From GCA-2715965 sp047608975 (GTDB lineage: Bacteria > Verrucomicrobiota > Verrucomicrobiia > Limisphaerales > JAYPXF01), in the NCBI GenBank assembly GCA_047608975.1, contig JBLFYM010000009.1, forward strand, positions 1-64,000: a stretch of DNA of 64,000 bases, in the 5' to 3' direction. The stretch's first letter is position 1. Every line of letters begins with the position of its first letter. The notes under the pieces were generated by a model. It was not told where the DNA came from. It made no database searches and was given only the letters and a program-made list of their open reading frames with translations. The position numbers were made by a program, and so were the translations under genes. Below are positions 1 through 7,302 of this stretch, piece by piece.

Positions 1-675
1 TTGATACTCCACGAGGAAATTTCGATACGCCTTTGCGTGCCGAGGAATCCGTTCCTCGGATTCGCCAAGAATATCATCCGAAAAAAGGAACTGAGTATCG
101 CATCCTGTCCCCGCCCCCAATGACATCAGCAGCATCGTGGTCTTGCTGCAAAGCAACCTGGCAAGTTTGTGCGGAACCAGTTCCAGTTCCGCCGCATACG
201 CGCCCGCACTCTCCAAACGCTTCATCTGCTCGTAGAGTTGCTTGGCTTCAGTCGCCGTCTTGCCAATCGCTCGAAAGTTCGTCCACGCCGCGTGCCGCGG
301 CACCATTCCCAGATGACCCACCACCGGAATCCCCTCCCGTGCCATGGCTTCGATGATGTATGGACTCGCCGAGCAGTAGACCGAACTGGCCCCCATCTCC
401 AACGCCTTGAACCCAACCCTAATCCCCTCCTCCTGCGTCGCCAATCCATGCGGCGTTGAACCCGAGAGGAAGCCAGTGGGAGCCGCCGCGATCAAGGCCG
501 GCAATCGCCCCTGCGCTTCCGGGGAATCAAACGGACAACTCATCAGGTCAACACCAGCCGCTTCCGCCGCCGCCGCTTCCTCCGGCGATTTGACATGGAT
601 GTGCGTGAGAGTGCGTTTCCCCTTCAACTGTTGCAGATCGTAAACGGAATATTTCTTCGTCGGTCGCAAGCTCAT
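1..675 (-). CDS. Divergent PanB-like (ketopantoate hydroxymethyltransferase family) enzyme, 3' end cut by window edge
   Basis: The frame is open from an ATG at 673-675 to base 1, giving the first 225 residues, and the C-terminus lies outside the window. It resembles 3-methyl-2-oxobutanoate hydroxymethyltransferase, which adds a hydroxymethyl group from methylene-THF to ketoisovalerate in pantothenate synthesis. Seen: the Gly-His-Leu-Gly motif after a beta strand (GIPVVGHLG), the E-L-V-P segment matching the family's E-C-V-P with the catalytic Glu, and a glycine-rich turn followed by an F-S-D-D-I-L-G segment like the family's H-D-x-L-G. The usual metal-binding Asp in the D-L-P-F segment and the substrate Lys of the V-K-I-E-G segment are not where expected (STPHG and VYCSA instead). 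It is therefore probably a paralogue with another substrate in the PEP-mutase/isocitrate-lyase superfamily, not a housekeeping PanB. No good Shine-Dalgarno site precedes the start. The 239 bases upstream, to 914, hold no gene. Confidence 0.7.
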   Translation of the reverse strand, partial: MSLRPTKKYSVYDLQQLKGKRTLTHIHVKSPEEAAAAEAAGVDLMSCPFDSPEAQGRLPALIAAAPTGFLSGSTPHGLATQEEGIRVGFKALEMGASSVYCSASPYIIEAMAREGIPVVGHLGMVPRHAAWTNFRAIGKTATEAKQLYEQMKRLESAGAYAAELELVPHKLARLLCSKTTMLLMSLGAGTGCDTQFLFSDDILGESEERIPRHAKAYRNFLVEYQ

Positions 676-914
676 GATGAGAAGAGATTCAACGGTCCAG
701 TCAGGATCCCCAAGCGTTTTCGATCCAATCAAAATCGAACGTGCGAGATTGATGGGGATCCGACGGTAACGGAAATCGTTAGATTTCCACCTTCGCTATT
801 TCTTCGCGAGCCCAACCAGTCTCCCCAGTAAAATAGAACGCCGGCTTGATCTTGAGACGGTTTAGAGAATCCTTTTTTTGGCGCTATCGAGATAGTTGAC
901 CGGACTGACCGATC

Positions 915-2129
915 CTACTCCTCGCGCAGACGACCAAAAATGTCGTTATAGCGGACTGCTAGGCAGCTCATAAAGAGCGGCATATACATCACCGTCCAGA
1001 TCAGCACGATCCAGACATACTTCGCGATCGGAGCGAGTCGTTCGGGATCCAGCGCCGCCGGATTCTTAAAAAACTCCGGCCCCAACTCCTCAGCTATCTC
1101 CATAATAATCGGAAGCGCCTGATAAATCATCACCCCCTGCGGAGCCACGAGGAAGAAGCCCATGACAACGACCAGGCCAAAATTCGCCCCCCAATGCTTG
1201 CCTACCATTTGCCGACTCAATTGCATCGCCGGCCAGGCGTTCAGACGTTTGTCCGCGATCAGCGGAATCGCAAACATCCAGGCGACCATGAAGTAGATCA
1301 TAAAGGCCATCCCCAGGGTACTGGCGGCGGCACCGACCAGCAGGACTGGCCCAGATTTCATCGCAGCTCCGATGATGGAAAAAAACAACCCGGGCACCAC
1401 AAACAACATTGGGATCAGCGACCAGAGCAACGCCGCGATGGTCAAATCGATCAACTGCGGACCAAAGCCGCTCAAAATCACATTTCTCTCCGGTTGCTCA
1501 CCCCGAGCACGGGAGATAAAACATTTCCAATACCCGCCCATTAGGACGCCGTAAAGAAGCGCGTTGATGATCGCCCCGATGATCGGCACTGCCCCGAAAA
1601 GCAACCTCACGGCATAAATTAGCGAGGTGGCGGCCAGCAGCGCGAACAGGTGTTTCGAAAAGGTTTCAATCCCCCGCCCCACGCAGGCGCCCAAGGGTGA
1701 TTCATAGTCCGAAGCTTCGAGCGCTTCGGGCGAAACAAAGTCCCCGCTTACGTCCGCTTCTACCTGGCTCGATTCGATCGTCGGGCGACAGAAATGACAG
1801 CTATAGACCTCACCGACGCGCGTCACGCTATCGAAGTGAAACTGCTCACCACAGCCCGCGCAGACGATTCCCCCCGGGCTCTTCTGAGAAGGATCTGAAA
1901 CGGCAGGGGCAGCCGATTCGGTCACTTCTGGCTCTGCCGTAGGGATAGCTGGCGGAGCAGTTTTTTGAACGGACGCAGCCTGCACTTTCGAGTAAGGCTC
2001 CCACTTTTCCATCTCCTCATTCCAAACCAACGTGTCATGCTTGACCTGCCCGCTCCCGACCAGATCCCTGAAGACCTCCTCCGAGACAGGACCCTTCCGC
2101 TCACGATTGACCGCGTAGAACCAGTTCAT
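915..2129 (-). CDS. GYF_2-domain, zinc-ribbon, multi-pass membrane protein
   Basis: This 404-residue protein is read from the ATG at 2127-2129, because the GYF_2 domain (MNWFYAVNRERKGPV) begins there; a longer frame reaches upstream to 2297, but that part is repeat-rich and looks non-coding. Order of parts: an N-terminal GYF_2/DUF4339-type domain (about residues 1-50), a Pro/Ala-rich linker, a zinc-ribbon-like pair C-A-G-C and C-H-F-C (about 90-120), then four or more hydrophobic segments. The last part resembles DUF4013-type membrane proteins of unknown function. GYF_2 domains are thought to bind proline-rich peptides. The gene stands alone, divergent from mtnP. A function cannot be assigned. 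Confidence 0.75.
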   Translation of the reverse strand: MNWFYAVNRERKGPVSEEVFRDLVGSGQVKHDTLVWNEEMEKWEPYSKVQAASVQKTAPPAIPTAEPEVTESAAPAVSDPSQKSPGGIVCAGCGEQFHFDSVTRVGEVYSCHFCRPTIESSQVEADVSGDFVSPEALEASDYESPLGACVGRGIETFSKHLFALLAATSLIYAVRLLFGAVPIIGAIINALLYGVLMGGYWKCFISRARGEQPERNVILSGFGPQLIDLTIAALLWSLIPMLFVVPGLFFSIIGAAMKSGPVLLVGAAASTLGMAFMIYFMVAWMFAIPLIADKRLNAWPAMQLSRQMVGKHWGANFGLVVVMGFFLVAPQGVMIYQALPIIMEIAEELGPEFFKNPAALDPERLAPIAKYVWIVLIWTVMYMPLFMSCLAVRYNDIFGRLREE

Positions 2130-2215
2130 GAAAGAATCTTTGAATGATTGTCCATTGACACGCCCCCTGTGTGCCAAAGCCCGACAGACGTGCCAAGGGA
2201 ATTCAGCGCATTTGA

Positions 2216-2249
2216 GAAACCACAAATGGACACGAATTCCCACGAATGC
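2216..2249 (+). repeat. Dispersed intergenic repeat, copy 1
   Basis: The sequence reads approximately AACCACAAATGGACACGAAT followed by a second cacgaat. A related copy lies at 5697-5729, and an inverted one at 2342-2372. Such A-rich accacaaat...cacgaat elements are commonly seen between genes in Verrucomicrobia, but copy number cannot be judged from one window. Confidence 0.6.
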
Positions 2250-2341
2250 TGGGGGGATTGTCCATGCTCTGCGGGGATTCGGCAGCTCACCCATCAATGA
2301 GCCAATTACTCCCTCACGAATCGCCCCATGTTACTGCCGTG

Positions 2342-2372
2342 ATTCGTGCCTATTGGTGTTCATCGCGGTTCA
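2342..2372 (-). repeat. Dispersed intergenic repeat, inverted copy 2
   Basis: Read on the minus strand this is a degenerate form (tgaaccgcgatgaacaccaa then taggcacgaat) of the element at 2216-2249. The two copies face each other between the divergent GYF-protein and mtnP genes, within the 330-base gap 2130-2459. The rest of that gap shows no recognisable feature. Confidence 0.55.
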
Positions 2373-2459
2373 ACTGCCTCGCTCCGGCTTAGTCGTTCCT
2401 CAGTCCCCCCGGCATCTGCCGCCTTGCTTTCGCCCGCGTCCTCGGCCAGCGTCTTGCGT

Positions 2460-3326
2460 ATGAAGAAGACTCCGAAAATCGGTATTATCGGCGGTAGTGG
2501 TCTGTATTCGATCGACGGTTTTTCCAAGCAAAAATGGGTAAAGGTGAAGACGCCGTTTGGGGCGGCTTCAGATGATTTTCTGACCGGAACAATTGCGGAT
2601 CGCGAAGTTGTCTTCTTGCCGAGACACGGACGTGGACATCGGATTCTCCCCAACGAACTCAACCATCGCGCCAACATCTGGGCCATGAAGAAGCTTGGGG
2701 TTGCGTGGATCGTCAGCGTCAGCGCGGTCGGATCATTGCAGGCAAAATACAAACCCTGTGACATTGTTCTTGCGGACCAGTTCATCGATCGCACCAAAAA
2801 ATCTCTCGAACACACGTTCTTCGGTAACGGCATCGCCGGCCACGTCGCATTCGCCGATCCAATCTGCGAAGAACTTCGACAGCTGGTCCTCAAGTCCTCC
2901 CGCAAATGCAAAGCCAAGGTTCACAACGGCGGCACCTACGTAAACATGGAAGGCCCCGCCTTCAGCACTCGCGCTGAATCCCTGACCAACCACAAAGCCG
3001 GCTACGATGTCATCGGCATGACCAATCTCGGCGAAGCCAAGTGTTCACGCGAAGCCGAGATCGCGTACGCGACGATGGCCATGATCACCGACTACGACTG
3101 CTGGAAGATGGATGAAGAACATGTGACCGTCGAGATGGTCATCGACAACCTCACCCGGAACGCTGAGACAGCAAAAAAGATCCTGCTGGACCTGGTGCCC
3201 AAGATCCCAACCGAACCCGGTTATCCCAGCCATTCCGCGCTCGCCAATGCGATCATGACCGAACGCAAATGCTGGCCGAAGAAACGCATCAGCGATCTGA
3301 AGCCCATTCTTAAGAATTACCTCTGA
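2460..3326 (+). CDS. mtnP: S-methyl-5'-thioadenosine phosphorylase
   Basis: This 288-residue cytoplasmic enzyme phosphorolyses S-methyl-5'-thioadenosine to adenine and methylthioribose-1-phosphate in methionine salvage. Seen motifs are the N-terminal I-I-G-G-S-G-L-Y phosphate loop, P-R-H-G-R-G-H, E-G-P-A-F-S-T-R-A-E, G-M-T-N-L-G-E-A-K with the family methionine, and the T-D-Y-D-C-W signature that separates MTA phosphorylase from guanosine/inosine phosphorylases. The start was set at the ATG at 2460, because the conserved fold begins within ten residues; the 38 codons that could precede it are low-complexity Ser/Ala. The stop codon overlaps the next start by one base (TGATG), so the following small gene is probably translationally coupled. 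Confidence 0.93.
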   Translation: MKKTPKIGIIGGSGLYSIDGFSKQKWVKVKTPFGAASDDFLTGTIADREVVFLPRHGRGHRILPNELNHRANIWAMKKLGVAWIVSVSAVGSLQAKYKPCDIVLADQFIDRTKKSLEHTFFGNGIAGHVAFADPICEELRQLVLKSSRKCKAKVHNGGTYVNMEGPAFSTRAESLTNHKAGYDVIGMTNLGEAKCSREAEIAYATMAMITDYDCWKMDEEHVTVEMVIDNLTRNAETAKKILLDLVPKIPTEPGYPSHSALANAIMTERKCWPKKRISDLKPILKNYL

Positions 3327-3520
3327 TGGAACTAGAACAGCTGGCCACGGGCCTCGGAGCACTTGGTTGTCCCAAAGACAAGTGCGCAGAAATGGCCGCC
3401 CAGCTGGACAAGCGCGCAAAGCAGTTGATGACCGAACGCGGACAGAGCTACGAAGACTCCATGACCTACCTGATCAAACTCATGCAACAAGGGTGGGCCG
3501 CAAAAGAACGGGGTCTCTGA
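3326..3520 (+). CDS. Small acidic/helical protein coupled to mtnP, function unknown
   Basis: This 64-residue protein has a start that shares one base with the mtnP stop. It has two cysteines (C-P-K-D-K-C near residues 15-20) and a long predicted helix (roughly residues 22-58) rich in Lys, Gln and Met. There is no membrane segment or signal peptide. The overlap and the spacing to the next start (4 bases after its stop) suggest a three-gene operon with mtnP. I do not recognise a family. Confidence 0.6.
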   Translation: MELEQLATGLGALGCPKDKCAEMAAQLDKRAKQLMTERGQSYEDSMTYLIKLMQQGWAAKERGL

Positions 3521-3524
3521 CACC

Positions 3525-4070
3525 ATGACTACCATTCCAAAAAACCTGTTCTTCCTGTTCAGCTTTCTGATCTCCATTCGCGCGTTTGGTGCCGAGGCCA
3601 CCCCCGTGATTGTGAAAGAAGACGGCCGCGAACGTGTTCTCCTCCAATTCGCCCTCACGCCGGACAACATCGACCTCGAAGTTCCGAAGCTGTACCGCCA
3701 GCAGGCTGATGGCGGCGATCCCGGCTATCGCCTGAAAGAAGGCGGCCAGTTCGATGTCTACATCAAGCGGGAGTATTTCCCCGTCCAGATCCCTGAGTCC
3801 TGCTGCGACAGCCATCTCGTTCTCACCATGCCCTACACCAACCCGACCGCAGAAGGTGGTGTGACGAATGTTGCCGCACAGAAAGACGTCTTCGATCGCA
3901 TTCGACAACTCAAGGTCACCGGCAAAGGAACAGTTCCAATCGCCATCGACCTCACCTACTACGTCGAAATCGAAGGCCGCGACCCACTGAAGGTCAAACT
4001 CCGAGAACGCCAGATCTACTTCCGCCACAAAGGCCACTATATCGGGCACGTGAAGGCCACAGCGCCCTGA
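3525..4070 (+). CDS. Secreted protein of unknown function
   Basis: This 181-residue protein has an N-terminal hydrophobic stretch (residues about 7-20) ending in R-A-F-G-A-E, a plausible signal-peptidase I site. The mature part is beta-rich, with many charged strands and two adjacent cysteines (E-S-C-C-D), and ends without a membrane anchor. It is the third gene behind mtnP. No known domain is recognisable, and the role is unknown; location is probably periplasmic. Confidence 0.65.
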   Translation: MTTIPKNLFFLFSFLISIRAFGAEATPVIVKEDGRERVLLQFALTPDNIDLEVPKLYRQQADGGDPGYRLKEGGQFDVYIKREYFPVQIPESCCDSHLVLTMPYTNPTAEGGVTNVAAQKDVFDRIRQLKVTGKGTVPIAIDLTYYVEIEGRDPLKVKLRERQIYFRHKGHYIGHVKATAP

Positions 4071-4104
4071 CGCCACCAACTGCCCGCAAGTTTTCAGTTC
4101 ATTA

Positions 4105-4260
4105 TCCCGTTGGGATTTTACACCACAGCTCAGGGTAGCACGTGGATAACCATGCACTCCAACACGGCCCATCCGCCGACGACGAGATATTCAACTCCAT
4201 GCTCGTTCAACAAGCTCAGAAATTCGCTAAGTTCGTCCGGTAGCGGCCTGCCCCCCCCTA
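4105..4260 (-). pseudogene. Relic of a nucleotidyltransferase (AbiEii/MNT-like) gene
   Basis: On the minus strand the segment reads L-S-E-F-L-S-L-L-N-E-H-G-V-E-Y-L-V-V-G-G-W-A-V. This is the typical first helix and Gly-Gly strand of small nucleotidyltransferases related to toxin-antitoxin and AbiEii families. The expected next segment, H-G-Y-P-R-A-T, is present but in another frame, so there is a frameshift near 4165. The catalytic G-D-I-D block is missing altogether. The remainder of the gap 4071-4483 shows no intact gene. It is clearly broken; the exact family is uncertain. Confidence 0.6.
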
Positions 4261-4483
4261 TGAGTAGGCACGAAGCTGTGGAATTAGAGCAATCCTCTGG
4301 TGATCGGAAAGTTGACTGCAGTCTTCCCGATAATCTGCACCCTGATCCTTCAGCGTCGAACAACCACCCCGCTGATCCTCGGGTCACGCTTCAGTGTCCT
4401 CTTCAATGAGGCAACTCAAACTCCTCACGAACGATTCAAAAGCGTGAATCCTGTGACTGATCCCGATAAGCTTTCAGCAACCC

Positions 4484-5698
4484 ATGGCTACCATCGCAGT
4501 CCTCGGCACATTTGACACCAAAGGCAACGAACATGCGTTCGTTGCGAATCTCATCACGGCTCGCGGCCACAAGCCGCTGCTCATCGACGTCGGAACCGGC
4601 GGCCGTCCCAAAATCAAACCCGATATTCCCAGCGCGAAGTTGGCCCGGGCGGGCGGATCATCGATGAAGGATATCAGGGATCAGAACGATCGTGGATCGG
4701 CCGTCGCTGTTATGGCCCAGGGGGCTCCGGAGATTCTCAAACGGTTGGCGGAGAAGCATCGAATTCAGGGCGTTGTCTCTCTCGGTGGTGGGAGTGGGAC
4801 TTCCATTTGCACTGCCGCCATGCGGGCGCTTCCCATTGGGTTCCCAAAGGTCATGGTGTCCACCATGGCTTCCGGGGACGTTTCCCCCTATGTCGGTGTG
4901 AGCGATGTGGTGATGATTCCGAGCATCGTCGACATCGCCGGGCTCAACCGCATCTCACGCCTGATTCTAGCCAATGCTGCCGGTGCAATTTGCGGCATGG
5001 TGGAAACCGATCCGCCTAAGACGAACGATAAACCCATCATCGTTGCCAGCATGTTTGGCAACACCACGGACTGCGTGAACCGGGCCCGGATGATTCTCGA
5101 AAAGGCCGGTTACGAAGTGTTGATCTTTCACGCAACCGGCTCCGGTGGGCGAACAATGGAATCGCTCATTGCATCCGGCATGGTTGCCGGTGTTCTGGAC
5201 ATCACCACGACCGAGTGGGCCGACGAACTGTTGGGAGGCGTTCTCGGCGCGGGCCCGGAACGACTTGAAGCAGCTGCCCGGCACGGCGTCCCTGCAATCG
5301 TCGCACCTGGCTGCCTGGACATGGTGAATTTCGGCCCTCCCGAAACAATTCCCGAAAAACATCAGCACCGGAACTTCTACCAACACAATCGTGAAGTAAC
5401 CCTGATGCGGACCTCAGCCGAGGAATGCGCTGAGCTGGGTCAGGTGATCGGCAAAAAACTCAGCCTCTCCACCGGGCCTGTCACATTCATGATCCCCAGA
5501 AATGCCGTGAGCATCATCAGTGCCCCCGACGCACGCTTCCATGATCCCATCGCCGACAAGGTGCTATTTCAGGCAATACGAGCCTACCTCCGCGACGACA
5601 TTCCCGTGATTGAACTCTCTCACCAGATCAACGATCAGACATTTGCCGAAGCATGTGCGAACGAGCTGCTGGCAAACATCGCGAAGAAGAATAGTTGA
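4484..5698 (+). CDS. UPF0261 / Tm-1-like ATP-binding domain protein
   Basis: This 404-residue cytoplasmic protein matches the UPF0261 family along its full length: an N-terminal strand then L-G-T-F-D-T-K-G, V-S-L-G-G-G-S-G-T in the first half, M-V-S-T-M-A-S-G-D-V, and F-H-A-T-G-S-G-G-R-T-M-E in the second half. The plant homologue Tm-1 binds a viral helicase, and its bacterial relatives have an ATP-binding Rossmann-like fold. In other genomes the family is often fused or adjacent to a TIM-barrel PEP-hydrolase-like domain; here no such gene is adjacent, though a PanB-like TIM-barrel gene lies 3.8 kb away on the other strand. Substrate unknown. Confidence 0.88.
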   Translation: MATIAVLGTFDTKGNEHAFVANLITARGHKPLLIDVGTGGRPKIKPDIPSAKLARAGGSSMKDIRDQNDRGSAVAVMAQGAPEILKRLAEKHRIQGVVSLGGGSGTSICTAAMRALPIGFPKVMVSTMASGDVSPYVGVSDVVMIPSIVDIAGLNRISRLILANAAGAICGMVETDPPKTNDKPIIVASMFGNTTDCVNRARMILEKAGYEVLIFHATGSGGRTMESLIASGMVAGVLDITTTEWADELLGGVLGAGPERLEAAARHGVPAIVAPGCLDMVNFGPPETIPEKHQHRNFYQHNREVTLMRTSAEECAELGQVIGKKLSLSTGPVTFMIPRNAVSIISAPDARFHDPIADKVLFQAIRAYLRDDIPVIELSHQINDQTFAEACANELLANIAKKNS

Positions 5699-5729
5699 AC
5701 CACAAATAGACACCAATAAACACGAATGG
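5697..5729 (+). repeat. Dispersed intergenic repeat, copy 3
   Basis: The sequence (gaaccacaaatagacaccaa then taaacacgaatgg) starts at the stop codon of the UPF0261 gene. It is close to the copies at 2216-2249 and 2342-2372. It lies in the convergent gap before the 3' end of the nuo operon, where the remaining 90 bases show nothing clear. Confidence 0.6.
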
Positions 5730-5820
5730 CGTCGATCGCCTACGGTGTCAGATTGATCCTTGAGTTTTGGAGCTTCTTTGAAAATTAGAGTTTGGAAGCT
5801 TGAAATTTCGCCGGCCGCCC

Positions 5821-7302
5821 CTACCGCACGACGATCATCACCGCATCCACCAACCGGTCCATCAGCACCGACGGCAAGCAGCCTAGCAACACCACAGCGA
5901 CCGCAATCAAACAAACGACCATCCGGGTCAACGGCCTCAACAGGGCCCGCGGAGTTGAAACCTCAGGCTCCACCACAAACACCTGTTTCAGCATCATCAG
6001 GTAGTAATAGAGGGACACCGCGCTCATCGCGACGCCGACCACGACCACCATCAGCACGAGTGAACTTCCGGCATCCGCCTTCAGGGCGGCGGCGAACACA
6101 TAGAATTTTGCGAAGAAGCCAACCAACGGCGGAATACCCGCGAGCGAGAGAATGAAGATCAGAAAACACACCGCCAATGCCGGCGACTTTTGCAGCAATC
6201 CCCTGAGATCATTGATCTGCAGATCGTCCCCTTTGCCCTGAATCGCAGAGACCACCGCGAACGCTCCCACGGTCGTCAGCCCGTAGGTCGCAACATAGAA
6301 GATCATCGATTGGTAACCGGCCGCCGGCGGGGCCAGCACGCCGACCAACAGGTAACCGGAGTGGGCGATCGCAGAATAGGCCAACAGACGTCGGACACTT
6401 GTCTGAGCCAAGGCGGCGAAGTTTCCATACAGCATCGAAAAGACTGCGATGACGGCAATCAGGGGCGCATAGCCATCGTATCCTCCATCCGCTCCCCAAG
6501 CCCAACTGCCGAATCCGAGATAGAGCACTTTCGCCAGTGCGAAGATTCCCGCAACCTTCGAAGCGGATCCGATCAACATGGCGCTGCCAATTGGTGAGGC
6601 CTGATAAACGTCCGGCGCCCAGAAATGGAAAGGCGCAAGTGCCAGTTTGAATCCAAAGCCAATGAGGATCAGGCTCAATGCAATCTTCAGCAGCGAGTCC
6701 CCGCCGTTCTTAACCAACTCAGCTCCTATCAAGGGCAGTTCAAGCGAACCGGTGAGTCCATATACATAACTGATCCCGAACAGCATGAACGCGGCGGCCA
6801 TGCCACCAAACAGGAAGTATTTCATACCGGCCTCCGTCGCCGCCCGATTCTTTCCGTCGTAGGCGGCCAGCACATACAGCGACAAACTGGAAAGTTCGAG
6901 ACCGACGAAGAGCATCAGGAGATTCTCGGTGCTGACCATCAGCATCATTCCCACCGTCGCCAATAGAATCAGCGCATAATACTCGCCCACATTCCGTGTA
7001 AATCGCACATCGACCGACAACACCCCGGTCAACATCGTGAGGAGCAGAATCACCCCCTTCACGATCACGTTCAGCGGATCCGAGCTGAACATGGAGTTTG
7101 GAAGACCCGCATTCGGATCAATTCCCATCATGCAGCAGAACGCGAGCGCGCAGGCAACCGCGCTGATACCGGCGGCAACCTGCATCCGATAAACGCGAGC
7201 GCCCTCTCGCATCGGCCCAAGATCAACCGCCAAGATCGGAACGATCGCGAGCCCGACAATGAGTTCAGGCAACAGCATCTGGAACAACAGACCGTAATTC
7301 AT
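5821..7302 (-). CDS. nuoN: NADH-quinone oxidoreductase subunit N
   Basis: This 493-residue antiporter-like membrane subunit of complex I belongs to the inner-membrane proton-pumping arm. About 14 hydrophobic segments are visible. Key residues are present: the TM5 Glu in G-L-E-L-S-S-L, the TM7 Lys in F-K-L-A-L-A-P-F-H-F-W-A-P-D, the TM8 Lys in G-S-A-S-K-V-A-G, and the TM12 Lys in G-F-F-A-K-F. It is the last gene of the operon; its ATG shares one base with the stop of the upstream nuoM copy (TAATG). The order and size fit NuoN and not a Mrp antiporter. Confidence 0.95.
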   Translation of the reverse strand: MNYGLLFQMLLPELIVGLAIVPILAVDLGPMREGARVYRMQVAAGISAVACALAFCCMMGIDPNAGLPNSMFSSDPLNVIVKGVILLLTMLTGVLSVDVRFTRNVGEYYALILLATVGMMLMVSTENLLMLFVGLELSSLSLYVLAAYDGKNRAATEAGMKYFLFGGMAAAFMLFGISYVYGLTGSLELPLIGAELVKNGGDSLLKIALSLILIGFGFKLALAPFHFWAPDVYQASPIGSAMLIGSASKVAGIFALAKVLYLGFGSWAWGADGGYDGYAPLIAVIAVFSMLYGNFAALAQTSVRRLLAYSAIAHSGYLLVGVLAPPAAGYQSMIFYVATYGLTTVGAFAVVSAIQGKGDDLQINDLRGLLQKSPALAVCFLIFILSLAGIPPLVGFFAKFYVFAAALKADAGSSLVLMVVVVGVAMSAVSLYYYLMMLKQVFVVEPEVSTPRALLRPLTRMVVCLIAVAVVLLGCLPSVLMDRLVDAVMIVVR

